Shown: positions 5,938 through 15,134, counted from the first letter of the stretch. The stretch: DNA of 17,876 nt from Bacteroidia bacterium (GCA_029253325.1 JAQWZS010000092.1:1-17876); one strand, 5' to 3'. Notes: generated by a model not told the origin, from the sequence alone. Made by a program: numbers and translations.

Positions 5938-7855
5938 TAAATGGACTTTTAATTGTTTTGCAATAGTGTGCATAATTTTTGCTTCTTGTGCCACAACCAA
6001 AAATGCTGAAGGTCAACAAAAATTACCTAAGAAAGCTCAAAGTTTATTTAATGAAGGTTTGATAATGCAAGGGTATGGTGAGTATCAAGAAGCAATTGAA
6101 CTTTTTAAACAGTCCATAAAAAAAGCTCCTGGATTCATCAATGCCTATGATGCTCTTGCAAATACTTATCAAAAAAATAATCAATTAAAAAAGTCTAAAA
6201 ACACTTATTTGAAATTAATAACACTTAATCCTGATCATTTTTATGGCTTATATGAATTAGGTAATATTTATTTTGAATTAGGTGAATTAGATAGCTCTGA
6301 ATATTATTATCAAAGGTTTTTAGGTGTCAATAAATCAAATGATAAATATGCTCAAAATACTCGACTGAATATATCAAATATTCGGTTTTCAAGAGAAGCT
6401 ATTAATAACCCAACAGATGTCACACCTGTAAATTTGGGGTCAAACATAAATTCCAATGATCAGGAATACTCCCCTGCTTTTGCGATAGATGAAAAAACTA
6501 TCTATATTACTAAACGAATGGGAGATTTATCAGATACTCGCCCTAATGAGGACTTATATTTTGCAACATTGAACAATAAAAGATGGGGGAAAGTGAGAAA
6601 TATTGGATCTCCAATAAATACTATTGAAAATGAAGGTGCATTTAGTGTTTCATCAGATGGTAATTACATATTTTTTACATCCTGCAGTCGTTCAGGTGGA
6701 AAAGGTCAATGTGATATTTGGATTACTTCACAAAAAAATAATAGATGGTCTGAACCAAAGAATCTTCAATCACCCATAAATACTAAATACTGGGAGTCAC
6801 AACCCAGTATAACATCTGATGGAAGAAAACTATACTTCACAAGTGATCGTCCAGGAGGATATGGTGGTACTGATATCTGGGTCTCTGAATTTAGTAATAC
6901 AGGGTGGTCAGAACCTAAAAACTTGGGACCATCAGTTAATACTTCTAAAGATGAGCAATTTCCGTTTATACATGCTGACAATAACACACTTTATTTCAGC
7001 TCTAACGGTCATCGAGGTATGGGAAAAAGTGATCTTTATTTAGTTAGAAGAATTGATAATAATTCATGGGGATCACCGATTAATTTAGGTTATCCAATTA
7101 ATACAAGGGGTCAGGATTGGAATCTTGTAGTTGCTAGAAATGGCAAAACTGCTTATTTCAGTAGTGATCAATTAAATGGGTTAGGTGGTTTAGACATCTA
7201 CACCTTTGAACTATCAAATAAACTCCAAGCTGAAAAAGTTAACTATTTAAGGGGTTATGTTCGTGATGCAATAACCAAATTGCCATTATCAGCTAATGTA
7301 GAATTGACTCCTATTACTGGAGAATCTTCCACAATAACCTATGCAAATCCTGATAAAGGCATGTTTCTTGTTCCATTGAAAACAAATATTGAATACGCTC
7401 TTACTATTGATAAGAATGATTATTTGTTTTATTCAGAAAACTTTAATATGCCAAATATTCAAACTGACGAACCAATAGAAATTTTTATTGACTTAGAAAA
7501 AATAGAACTCGGTAATACTGTAATATTAAATAATATATTTTTTGATACGGATAAATTTGAACTTAAAGAAGAAAGTAAACAAGAGTTAGAAAAACTAATT
7601 GTCTTTCTGAAAGAAAATAAAAACATTAAAATTGAAATAAGTGGTCATACTGATAATATTGGGGATTCAGTACACAACATGAACTTATCAAAAAATAGGG
7701 CGAAATCAGTGTGTGAGTATTTGATGGACAATCAAATTGGAGAAAAAAGATTAACATTTAAAGGGTATGGAGATACTATACCTATCGTTGAAAACACCAC
7801 AAAAGAAAATAGAGCAAAAAACAGGAGAACTGAGTTTAAAATTATTGAGACTTAG
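5921..7855 (+). CDS. PorE-like OmpA-family lipoprotein (TPR, PD40 propeller, regulatory domain, OmpA)
   Basis: This 644-residue outer membrane lipoprotein probably anchors a periplasmic assembly to peptidoglycan. The signal ends in FASC with Cys23 lipidated. Residues about 40-135 hold three TPR repeats. Residues about 165-430 hold five PD40/WD40-like blades, each with a segment like SDGRKLYFTSDRPGG; the third, fourth and fifth continue into DIW or DLY motifs. Residues about 440-515 form a carboxypeptidase-regulatory-like beta domain starting YLRGYVRD. The C-terminus (about 535-643) is an OmpA peptidoglycan-binding domain with FFDTDKFEL, SGHTDNIGD and NRRTEFKI. This is the domain order of PorE, a type IX secretion component of Porphyromonas gingivalis, but many Bacteroidota carry paralogs with the same order, so a type IX role is only suggested. 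ATG 5921 overlaps the phosphodiesterase stop, which suggests coupling. Its end overlaps convergent purN by 14 bases. Confidence 0.9.
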   Translation: MNIIDNKWTFNCFAIVCIIFASCATTKNAEGQQKLPKKAQSLFNEGLIMQGYGEYQEAIELFKQSIKKAPGFINAYDALANTYQKNNQLKKSKNTYLKLITLNPDHFYGLYELGNIYFELGELDSSEYYYQRFLGVNKSNDKYAQNTRLNISNIRFSREAINNPTDVTPVNLGSNINSNDQEYSPAFAIDEKTIYITKRMGDLSDTRPNEDLYFATLNNKRWGKVRNIGSPINTIENEGAFSVSSDGNYIFFTSCSRSGGKGQCDIWITSQKNNRWSEPKNLQSPINTKYWESQPSITSDGRKLYFTSDRPGGYGGTDIWVSEFSNTGWSEPKNLGPSVNTSKDEQFPFIHADNNTLYFSSNGHRGMGKSDLYLVRRIDNNSWGSPINLGYPINTRGQDWNLVVARNGKTAYFSSDQLNGLGGLDIYTFELSNKLQAEKVNYLRGYVRDAITKLPLSANVELTPITGESSTITYANPDKGMFLVPLKTNIEYALTIDKNDYLFYSENFNMPNIQTDEPIEIFIDLEKIELGNTVILNNIFFDTDKFELKEESKQELEKLIVFLKENKNIKIEISGHTDNIGDSVHNMNLSKNRAKSVCEYLMDNQIGEKRLTFKGYGDTIPIVENTTKENRAKNRRTEFKIIET

Positions 7856-8414
7856 ATTTTATCCAACTATGTATTATTGATGAAAAATGTTGGTGTTCAA
7901 GATACTGTATTTTTTTTCTTAATGATTTAACATCATCGTTAATGTCTAGATTTACTGAAAATTGTGCAAGAATTTTACCTTTATCGAATTCCTCATTTAC
8001 TTCATGAATAGTAATCCCTGATTTCTTTTCTTCATCATGTATTATGGCTTCATGTACATGATTCCCATACATATTTTTACCTCCATATTTAGGTAATAAA
8101 CTTGGATGAATATTGACGATTCTACCTTTATAATGTTCAATTATTTCTTTAGGTACAAGTTTTAAAAATCCAGCTAATACAATAAAATCAACACTTCTTT
8201 CTTTGAGACCATGAATTATATTAGATATTTCCCATGATTTTTTATCCCATAAAATCGATTTAATTTGGTGTTTATGAGCCACATTAAATGCTCCAGCCTT
8301 ACTCCTGTTGCAACCTAAAGAAACGACTTCAATAATAGGATTATTCTTAAAGTAAGTTAAGATTTTATCTGCATTACTGCCTCCACCTGAAGCCCAAATT
8401 TCAATATTTATCAT
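7842..8414 (-). CDS. purN: Phosphoribosylglycinamide formyltransferase (GAR transformylase)
   Basis: PurN transfers a formyl group from 10-formyltetrahydrofolate to glycinamide ribonucleotide, the third step of purine synthesis, in the cytoplasm. The 190-residue protein has the glycine-rich phosphate loop ASGGGSN (8-14), the catalytic segment NIHPSLLPKYGG with Asn101 and His103, and SGITIHEVNEEFDKG with Asp144. These correspond to the three essential residues of E. coli PurN (Asn106, His108, Asp144). The length is slightly under that of E. coli PurN (212). Its ATG overlaps the stop of the DUF4837 gene as ATGA, so it is translated from the same mRNA as two envelope genes, an uncommon partner set for purN. 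Its 3' end overlaps the convergent PorE-like gene. Confidence 0.95.
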   Translation of the reverse strand: MINIEIWASGGGSNADKILTYFKNNPIIEVVSLGCNRSKAGAFNVAHKHQIKSILWDKKSWEISNIIHGLKERSVDFIVLAGFLKLVPKEIIEHYKGRIVNIHPSLLPKYGGKNMYGNHVHEAIIHDEEKKSGITIHEVNEEFDKGKILAQFSVNLDINDDVKSLRKKIQYLEHQHFSSIIHSWIKSKSQ

Positions 8415-9469
8415 CGAATGGTTAATGTATTTATTAATATACTCAATTCACGCATGGATTCGGCTTTTGATTCATTAGGATAAAATAAGAATCCTTCCAC
8501 AAAAATTATCCTTCTTTTAGACTCATCAACTACAATTTTCATATGTGATGGACCACCCATGTAATCTCCAAATACATCCCACCAGCCAAAAATATCTGCA
8601 GAATAACGTCCATTGAAATATGACTTTTTAATAACTGGATCAATGGCACTTGAATATTTCATGTAACTATTTTTTATTTCACCTGGAATGTATTTTTTGG
8701 TATAACGATTTCTCACTTTTAGAAGAGAATCAATACGTAAATCATTGGAGTCTCTGTATTTGCTCTCAAAGAGCATTATACCAAATTGCTGCTCCTTAAC
8801 ACTGCTTACCTTTCTTAACCATATGAATTCTTCATTTTCTATGGCAATTCTATATGATTTTGGTTTTCTTATTCCAAAATTAAAATTATTTAATAATCGT
8901 TGAGTAAATGGATCATTTGGAGAATGAATATTACCTAATAATTTTTCCTTACCTGATTTAGACTCTTGACTTAATGCTATTTCCAAAAATTGGTCACTAT
9001 TCTTAGATAGCTTTTTAATCATGTTATTTTTATTCTCAGCAATAACAAAAAATATATTTTGATTTTTCGCAAAAAGATTAGTCTGTTTAATGCCAAGCAA
9101 ATTTGGTTTTAATTGATCAATTTCTTGAACGGAATTTAGAATTGAAATATCTATAACTTTACTCAACTCTTTAATTTGATCCTTTATTAATAAGATAAAA
9201 ATATTATGATGTTTTTTGAAATAACCTTTAAAAAATGATTGATCTGCAAAAAGTATATTAAAAGTTGGTTCACCTGGTGGTGGAAAACCATCTAATTTTC
9301 TTTTAAAAACTTGGTTTATTATTTTCTTATACTCTTCATCATATGAATCTGAAAGGACTATTAATTCTGATAATTTCCCAACAGAATCTGGCTTTAAACT
9401 ATCTCTTTTTTCTGGAGTAGAACATGATACAAATAAAATTATTAGACATAATACTATATATGACTTCAC
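8411..9469 (-). CDS. DUF4837-family lipoprotein
   Basis: This is a predicted lipoprotein of 352 residues with a signal ending in LFVSC (Cys16). The body fits DUF4837, a Bacteroidota family of unknown function. Features I recognise are LSELIVLSDS after the linker, GFPPPGEPTFNILF in the N-terminal third, HHNIFILLI, and the well-kept C-terminal part FGWWDVFGDYMGGP followed by RRIIFVEGFLFYP. There is no catalytic motif. The start is GTG at 9469, six bases after the stop of the lytic transglycosylase gene; no ATG gives a signal peptide. Its stop overlaps the purN start (ATGA). The pairing with a peptidoglycan lyase suggests a cell-envelope role, which is inference from context only. Confidence 0.82.
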   Translation of the reverse strand: MKSYIVLCLIILFVSCSTPEKRDSLKPDSVGKLSELIVLSDSYDEEYKKIINQVFKRKLDGFPPPGEPTFNILFADQSFFKGYFKKHHNIFILLIKDQIKELSKVIDISILNSVQEIDQLKPNLLGIKQTNLFAKNQNIFFVIAENKNNMIKKLSKNSDQFLEIALSQESKSGKEKLLGNIHSPNDPFTQRLLNNFNFGIRKPKSYRIAIENEEFIWLRKVSSVKEQQFGIMLFESKYRDSNDLRIDSLLKVRNRYTKKYIPGEIKNSYMKYSSAIDPVIKKSYFNGRYSADIFGWWDVFGDYMGGPSHMKIVVDESKRRIIFVEGFLFYPNESKAESMRELSILINTLTIR

Positions 9470-9475
9470 AATAAT

Positions 9476-10756
9476 CTAATTAGATATGATTAGGCGTTGT
9501 TTGGGATAAATAAGGCTTCCCTTAATTCTATTCCATGATTTCAATTGATAGACTGATATACCAAATTTTCGAGCAATAATTGGCAAGCAATCACCTTTCT
9601 TAACATAGTAATATTTTGGTTTAGGTCTTCTAGCTTCCTCTAACCGAATCTGTTCAGCTCTCTCCTCTGACTCGATAACTAATTCGTTTTGACAATTATA
9701 AAATTCTTCATATTTTTCATTTGGAATATTAAGAAAATAACCGTCAGAGTTTTGAGGAATATTAATCGATTTAATTTCAGGGTTAAGTTTTAAAAGTTCT
9801 TGAGTGTTCATGCTTAACTTGTTAGCAATAATGGTAAAGTCTAATCCTTTTCTGCAATAAACATTTACAATATCATATTCATAAGTATCCAGGGGTGCTG
9901 GTATAATACCGTATTCACCGTAGAAATTCATCATATAAGTCATAGCAATGTATTTAGGTACATAGTTTTGAGTTTCGCGAGGCAAATAGTTATAAATACC
10001 CCAAAAATCTTTTTTACCTGAATATCTCATTGCTTTTCTGACATTTCCTGGCCCACAATTATATGCAGCAAGAGCGACCAACCAATCATCATATTGATTA
10101 AACATTTGTTTGAGATAAATGCATGCAGCGTGTGTGCTTTTCTCTATAGATCTTCTTTCGTCAATTGAACTATTCATCTTTAAGTTAAAAATCCTAGCTG
10201 TGGCTGGCATAAATTGCCATGGACCAATAGCACCCACATGAGAACCAGCAAATGGATTTAAACCAGATTCTATAATGGATAGGTATTTGAGTTCAATTGG
10301 CATATCATATGTATTTAATATTTCCTCATATATTGGAAAGAAATATTCAGATTTACTAATCATCTGTTTTAATTTAGATTGCCATTTTACTCCAAAAAAA
10401 TCAATTTGTCTTTTGACTAATGAATTATAATCCATTTGAACTTCTAAATCTAGCGTGTTTACATGGCATTTAAAAAGTTCATAGTTTACCGGGATTTTAT
10501 TGCTTTCAAAAGAGATAATTTCAGTTGAGTAAAGTTTTTCAGGTAAAGGATTATGGGTTACGTTTATTTCATCAGCAGCAATGATATGGTTAGAATTTAA
10601 AGATTTAAATTGTATATCTTTATTTACTAAAATACTAGCATTCGAGTCTTTGTCGCTAGCATTCAGAACAACAGGAAATAAAAACAAGAGATGTATCAAT
10701 AGATATTTTTTCATCAGTTCAAAATAATTCATTTCTATTCTATTATTCTCTTTCAA
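9476..10756 (-). CDS. MltD-like lytic transglycosylase with LysM
   Basis: This exported enzyme cleaves the MurNAc-GlcNAc bond of peptidoglycan to give 1,6-anhydro ends. The SLT/GH23 domain spans about 135-275. It has catalytic Glu163 in IIESGLNPFAG, then GAIGPWQFMPATA (176-187) and LVALAAYNCGPGNVRKA (227-242 region). Residues 382-425 are a LysM peptidoglycan-binding module (YYYVKKGDCLPIIARKFGI). A second, weaker LysM-like stretch lies at about 297-345. Between them, 355-378 is a charged linker. Numbering is from ATG 10756, but the signal peptide really begins at Met15 (MKKYLLIHLLFLF), so ATG 10714 is the likelier start; Met9 is also possible. It is the first gene of an operon with the DUF4837 gene and purN. 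E. coli MltD is a lipoprotein; here no lipobox is seen, and cleavage after LNA is more likely. Confidence 0.9.
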   Translation of the reverse strand: MKENNRIEMNYFELMKKYLLIHLLFLFPVVLNASDKDSNASILVNKDIQFKSLNSNHIIAADEINVTHNPLPEKLYSTEIISFESNKIPVNYELFKCHVNTLDLEVQMDYNSLVKRQIDFFGVKWQSKLKQMISKSEYFFPIYEEILNTYDMPIELKYLSIIESGLNPFAGSHVGAIGPWQFMPATARIFNLKMNSSIDERRSIEKSTHAACIYLKQMFNQYDDWLVALAAYNCGPGNVRKAMRYSGKKDFWGIYNYLPRETQNYVPKYIAMTYMMNFYGEYGIIPAPLDTYEYDIVNVYCRKGLDFTIIANKLSMNTQELLKLNPEIKSINIPQNSDGYFLNIPNEKYEEFYNCQNELVIESEERAEQIRLEEARRPKPKYYYVKKGDCLPIIARKFGISVYQLKSWNRIKGSLIYPKQRLIISN

Positions 10757-10832
10757 TTATTAACATAACGAATATGTGTTCAATATTATATAAAATTATA
10801 TAGTTATATTGCGTTAAAGAAGATTTTAATTA

Positions 10833-12056
10833 ATGAGCTCAGTATCTAACCCTTCGTTTGGTGATTTAGCAAGAGAGGCAAGCTTACAACCTCAAGAAAA
10901 ACTCGTTAGATTATCTGATTCCATGAAAGCCCTTTCAATTGGGATTCCAAAGGAGACAACTTATCAGGAAAATAGAGTTCCCTTAACTCCTATGGCTGTT
11001 CAATTACTAGTTCAACAAGGGCATTCAATTCAGCTTGAGTCTGGATGTGGGGGAAAAGCTAATTTTACTGATTTAGATTACAGTGCTGCTGGTGGTGAGA
11101 TTCTTGAGAAAAAAGAGTTAATCTATCAAAATGATATTATTCTTAAAATAGCCCCTCCCACTTCTGAGGAAATAGACTATATGAAATCTAATCAAGTTTT
11201 GATAAGTGCACTTCAAATGGTCAGAACTAAAGAGTCTATGATAAAGCAATTAATTTCAAAAAATATAACAGCAATTGGTTATGAATTATTAAGAGACGAT
11301 GAGGGATCATTACCAATCATGCGATGTATGAGTGAAATAGCAGGACGTTCTTCTGTACTAATTGCAGCAGAGTATTTAAGTAATTTTAATGCTGGTAAAG
11401 GAGAACTATTTGGGGGTATTCCTGGTATTCAGCCAACTAAAGTAGTAATAATTGGAGCTGGTGCTGTTGGTGAATATGCTGCTCAAGCTGCAATAGGCCT
11501 TGGAGCGTCAGTAAAAATATTTGATAACAACATCAATAAATTAAGAAGAATTGAGAGAAATTTAGGTTCTAGAATATGTAGTTCGACTATAATACCTAAA
11601 ACATTAGCAAAATCTATTTCAGATTGTGATGTTGCAATTGGAGCATTGAGGAGTCCACTTGGTTATAGTCCATGTGTTGTTACTGAAGAAATGGTTGTTA
11701 GAATGAGAGACCAGTCAATCATTATTGACGTCAGTATTGATCAAGGGGGCTGTTTTGAAACCTCAAAACCTACAGATCACCAGAATCCAGTATTTGAAAA
11801 GCACGATGTTCTCCACTATTGTGTCCCAAATTTACCATCCAGGTATTCTAGGACAGCAAGTTACGCATTAAGCAATATATTCACCCACCTTTTTTCATCC
11901 ATTTCTTCAAATGGAGGTTTTGAAACATATCTTAAGAACCATGAAGGGTTACGTGCGGGAACATATTTATATAAAGGAAAACTTACGAATAGGGTTATAG
12001 CTAAAAGATTCAACCTGTCATGGAGTGAAATAGAATTTCTTCTTGCTGGTGTATAA
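10833..12056 (+). CDS. ald: Alanine dehydrogenase, Bacteroidota type
   Basis: This is a member of the alanine dehydrogenase/PntA family, which interconverts L-alanine and pyruvate with NAD. The 407-residue protein carries an N-terminal extension of about 34 residues before the usual start (SIGIPKET). Conserved parts are NRVPLTP (Arg48), ILKIAPP (Lys105), MSEIAGR, the nucleotide-binding motif IGAGAVG (207-213), VSIDQGGCFE (Asp303) and HYCVPNLPSRYSRTA. Against the Bacillus and Mycobacterium enzymes, Arg48, Lys105 and Asp303 align with the pyruvate-binding and catalytic residues (R15, K75, D270 in M. tuberculosis). The active-site His96 column is Gln128 (ISALQM against FTFLHL). I recall the same Gln in other Bacteroidota homologs, so activity may differ or only the label may be borrowed. 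It is a single gene, divergent from the transglycosylase and convergent with yidC two bases away. Confidence 0.85.
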   Translation: MSSVSNPSFGDLAREASLQPQEKLVRLSDSMKALSIGIPKETTYQENRVPLTPMAVQLLVQQGHSIQLESGCGGKANFTDLDYSAAGGEILEKKELIYQNDIILKIAPPTSEEIDYMKSNQVLISALQMVRTKESMIKQLISKNITAIGYELLRDDEGSLPIMRCMSEIAGRSSVLIAAEYLSNFNAGKGELFGGIPGIQPTKVVIIGAGAVGEYAAQAAIGLGASVKIFDNNINKLRRIERNLGSRICSSTIIPKTLAKSISDCDVAIGALRSPLGYSPCVVTEEMVVRMRDQSIIIDVSIDQGGCFETSKPTDHQNPVFEKHDVLHYCVPNLPSRYSRTASYALSNIFTHLFSSISSNGGFETYLKNHEGLRAGTYLYKGKLTNRVIAKRFNLSWSEIEFLLAGV

Positions 12057-12058
12057 AG

Positions 12059-13858
12059 TTATTTCTTTTTCTTAGCTTTCCCTGTATAAGGATCTAAACC
12101 ACGCTTCTTAGCCATATTTTCTAATCTCTTTTGCAAATTAGACTTTTTAATCACGACCTTTTTCTTTTTACTATCCTGTATTTGCTTATGTAATTTATCT
12201 TCATCTATCACGAACTTTCTGATTACCACATTTTGAATAATAGTTATACAAGTTGATAGAAAATAATAAAATGATAATGCAGCGGCATAATTATTGAAAA
12301 AACCAAGAAACATGATTGGCATTACATACATAACCGTTTTCATCGGTCCTACCATTTGTCCACTATTTTGACTATTCATATAAGTAAACAATATAGTTAC
12401 GCAAGTCATCATTAATGTAAATAGACTGACATGATCACCATAAAAAGGAATCTCAAAGCCATTAGGGAAATCAAAAATACTATCATAGCTACTAAGATCT
12501 TCTGCCCACCATAGTTTTTCTTGTCTTAACTCAATTGAAGCAGGGAAAAACCTAAACATGGCAAATAGTATAGGCATTTGTATGAGTTGAGGTAAACAAC
12601 CACCCAAAGGGCTAACGCCAGCTTGTTTATACAACTTCATTTGCTCTTGTTGAGCTTTTTGGACATCTCCCTTTGTACGTTCTTTAATTTCATCAAGTTC
12701 CGGCTTAAGAATACGCATTTTAGCAGAAGACTTATAAACCTTGTACATTGGAAAGAAAAGTCCAAGTTTTATAATCAGGGTTAAAAGAAGAATGATAAGA
12801 CCATAATTAGAGAAATAATTATCAAGCCAATTAAATATTGGTATAACTAATCCTTTATTTACCCAACCAAAAATTCCCCAGCCCAATGGAATTATTTTTT
12901 GAAGACCGATGTTTTGGTCTTTGAGTGTAGGATAATGATTAGGGCCAAAGTACCAAGCCATATTCTCCCGCACATTATTTGACTCAATTGGAACAAATAG
13001 TTTAGCAGATAAATCCTTAACATAACAATCTTTTTCATTTTCTGGCTTTATAGTCTCTACAGAAATTCCATCTTCCTTAAAATTTGATTGATTGATTAAC
13101 GTATGATTAAAAAACTTTTGTTTAAATGATATCCATTGAACATTAGATGTTAATGTTTCCTCATCATCACTAGTTTCACTTAGGTTATCAATGTCGACCT
13201 CAGAGGCATATTTATAGTAAACAGACGTAACTGGACGTTCGTCTTTTGTAGTTTTTTCTAGTTGCTGAATTTTTGATTTCCAATTTAATTCTGCAAAACG
13301 ATTATTTGGAGATATTTTTCTATCAAATCCAGTGAAACTTAATGCATAATCTAATCTATAAGAGTTTGGTTCTAATGTGTAGGTTTGAACTATTTCTGAG
13401 CCATCATTTGAATAGGTGTAAGAAACAGAATTATCAGTAGTTTGGGTTAATTCAAATTCAAGCTCTGAAGTATTTAATACTTGACCATTTGATAAGGGTA
13501 GTGAATATTCGAAATGAAGATGATTACTATCAATAAGCAATAAATCAGTAGAATCATATTTTTTGTAATCCAGTAAGTTGACAACCTTAGGTATTCCACC
13601 AAAATTAGTAAAATCAATTTTTAAAACAGAGTTTTTTAAAGTGATAATTTCTTCATTAATTTTATCCAAGTGACGGACTGAATCGTTATCAGATGAGATG
13701 GTGATATTTGATGATTGATTTAAATTAATGGAATCCTCATTTATCTCTAATATTTGTTCTTGGTTTTCTATTTGCTGAACAGTGTCTTTATTGAAAAACC
13801 AAAATCCTAAGAATAAAAAAAATATTAAAATATATCCAATGGTCGAACTTCTTTCCAT
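12059..13858 (-). CDS. yidC: Membrane protein insertase YidC (Oxa1 family)
   Basis: YidC inserts and folds inner membrane proteins, alone or with SecYEG. The 599 residues show an N-terminal membrane anchor (about 8-22), a large periplasmic beta domain (about 70-310), and the conserved five-helix core from about 350. The groove residue is Lys364 (LIIKLGLFFP), where E. coli has Arg366. The cytoplasmic helical hairpin contains KMRILKPELDEIKER, and the family signature GVSPLGGCLPQLIQMPI lies at about 414-430. The last helix is followed by a lysine-rich tail (from about 563), ending in KAKKKK, of the kind thought to contact the ribosome. It lies after two glycosyltransferase genes on the same strand, separated by 55 bp with a promoter-like element, so it probably has its own transcript. 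Confidence 0.96.
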   Translation of the reverse strand: MERSSTIGYILIFFLFLGFWFFNKDTVQQIENQEQILEINEDSINLNQSSNITISSDNDSVRHLDKINEEIITLKNSVLKIDFTNFGGIPKVVNLLDYKKYDSTDLLLIDSNHLHFEYSLPLSNGQVLNTSELEFELTQTTDNSVSYTYSNDGSEIVQTYTLEPNSYRLDYALSFTGFDRKISPNNRFAELNWKSKIQQLEKTTKDERPVTSVYYKYASEVDIDNLSETSDDEETLTSNVQWISFKQKFFNHTLINQSNFKEDGISVETIKPENEKDCYVKDLSAKLFVPIESNNVRENMAWYFGPNHYPTLKDQNIGLQKIIPLGWGIFGWVNKGLVIPIFNWLDNYFSNYGLIILLLTLIIKLGLFFPMYKVYKSSAKMRILKPELDEIKERTKGDVQKAQQEQMKLYKQAGVSPLGGCLPQLIQMPILFAMFRFFPASIELRQEKLWWAEDLSSYDSIFDFPNGFEIPFYGDHVSLFTLMMTCVTILFTYMNSQNSGQMVGPMKTVMYVMPIMFLGFFNNYAAALSFYYFLSTCITIIQNVVIRKFVIDEDKLHKQIQDSKKKKVVIKKSNLQKRLENMAKKRGLDPYTGKAKKKK

Positions 13859-13880
13859 GTTTTGTGTATTAGTCTGTCTG

Positions 13881-13888
13881 CAAATGTA
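13881..13888 (-). promoter_or_regulatory. Bacteroidota-type -7 element upstream of yidC
   Basis: On the minus strand TACATTTG matches TAnnTTTG at all fixed positions. A TTC lies 19 bases upstream (13910-13908) where TTG would be ideal for the -33 element. The predicted transcript would start near 13875 with a leader of about 17 bases before ATG 13858. The 55-bp gap after the glycosyltransferase gene fits a separate yidC promoter. Confidence 0.42.
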
Positions 13889-13913
13889 AATCTATTCCCA
13901 TATAATGGAAGAA

Positions 13914-15134
13914 TTATGTAAAGAACTGAAAAACAAATGTTAAAAGTCTTTTTGTCGACTCAATCTCATTCGATTTTAAGTTATTACTTTCTTGGTAATC
14001 TGGAAATTTAATGTGATTAAGCAAATGTTTAATGCTGTTCTGATTATTAAATTTTTCTTCAAGAAAACTTTTTCGTTTTAAATAAAAACCATTGTCATAT
14101 TCTTTGTGCATGAACTCATTAATGCTATGAATCATATCTTCAAAGTTATTGGATATGATACACATATCTTCCAAGCCGGATCCGTCGACCATTAATGGAT
14201 TAACAATTGAGAATTTACCGAGATACAAAGCATTCAATAATTTAAGCTTGATGCCAGTATTTTGATTTGTGTAAAGTACATTAATATGAGCTTCCTTGAT
14301 TAAAGTGTGTATTTTAATAGTTGACAAGTTTGATTTTAGGGATATATTGTCAAATTTATTGCATAATGAAACCAATTCTTTTGGTGGATTATTCCCCGCT
14401 ATAACAGATGGTATTTTAATTTTAGAAAAGACATTTTTAATAAGTTTAATAGCTGCTGTGTAATTTTCAGGTACAGATAAATTTCCGTGATACAAGATGT
14501 ATTTTCCTTTTTCACCTGGATTATCTGTGTTAGTATTTGTATGAAAAGCTGGCACATAAACTGTGTTTCCAAATTTTTCATTGAAATACTCATAATCATT
14601 TGGGCTTATAGCAGCAATCTTATTAGCATGTTTTAAAATATCTTCATATTTTTTTAACTTTTCAGCTTCTATTCGAAAAAAATATTTTTTAAAGTATTTA
14701 AACTCTGAATTTTCAAGATGCTTGTAATAATGATGTTCGATATTATGCGTTCTTACAACCTTGAATCGATTAGACAAACTAGGGTCAGAGAGATAATACG
14801 TACAATGTAAGCCTTCAAATAAGATTGGAGAATTATCTTTTTGTAAGTTTTTCAAAAGTGCATGACTATTTCTCGAATTAACAATATACGGCTTAGAACC
14901 AACGAATGGATTTTTATAGATTTTACGTGGATAATAATTAACTTCTACACAATATTTGCTGAGTTCAGATTTACTGTGTTTACGACCATAATTATAAATA
15001 TGTAATTTAATATCAAACCCCTCATCATTGATAGCTTTAATTTTATAAAAAATATCAATCACACCACCATAATCAGCTGGGTATGGAACATCAAAGGCTA
15101 CAATATGAAGAATTCGTCTTTTAGATAAGGTCAT
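13914..15134 (-). CDS. Glycosyltransferase, GT-B fold (GT4-like)
   Basis: The 406-residue protein is a cytoplasmic or membrane-associated sugar transferase of the GT-B type. The N-terminal Rossmann half starts RRILHIVAFDVPYPADYGG, with the acceptor-side glycine loop DYGGVIDI. The middle has VRTHNIEHHYY, typical of this group. The C-terminal half begins near KYILYHGNLS and carries NTGIKLKLLNALYLGKFSIVNP, the donor-binding region. Here Lys stands at the second position where GT4 enzymes often have Glu, so donor chemistry cannot be assigned. It has no membrane segment. Its ATG overlaps the stop of the upstream glycosyltransferase by 14 bases, so the two are co-translated and probably act on the same glycan. 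The substrate is unknown; candidates are surface polysaccharide or O-glycan of secreted proteins. Confidence 0.8.
   Translation of the reverse strand: MTLSKRRILHIVAFDVPYPADYGGVIDIFYKIKAINDEGFDIKLHIYNYGRKHSKSELSKYCVEVNYYPRKIYKNPFVGSKPYIVNSRNSHALLKNLQKDNSPILFEGLHCTYYLSDPSLSNRFKVVRTHNIEHHYYKHLENSEFKYFKKYFFRIEAEKLKKYEDILKHANKIAAISPNDYEYFNEKFGNTVYVPAFHTNTNTDNPGEKGKYILYHGNLSVPENYTAAIKLIKNVFSKIKIPSVIAGNNPPKELVSLCNKFDNISLKSNLSTIKIHTLIKEAHINVLYTNQNTGIKLKLLNALYLGKFSIVNPLMVDGSGLEDMCIISNNFEDMIHSINEFMHKEYDNGFYLKRKSFLEEKFNNQNSIKHLLNHIKFPDYQESNNLKSNEIESTKRLLTFVFQFFT

Noticed and set aside
6766..7043. Open frames on both strands within the propeller region of the PorE-like gene
   Set aside because: They are by-products of the repeated blades in other frames and have no start context or recognisable product.
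13896..13911. Small imperfect palindrome (CCAT-TAT-ATGG) in the gap upstream of yidC
   Set aside because: The stem is only four pairs with an interrupted extension and no T run, too weak to call a terminator or operator.
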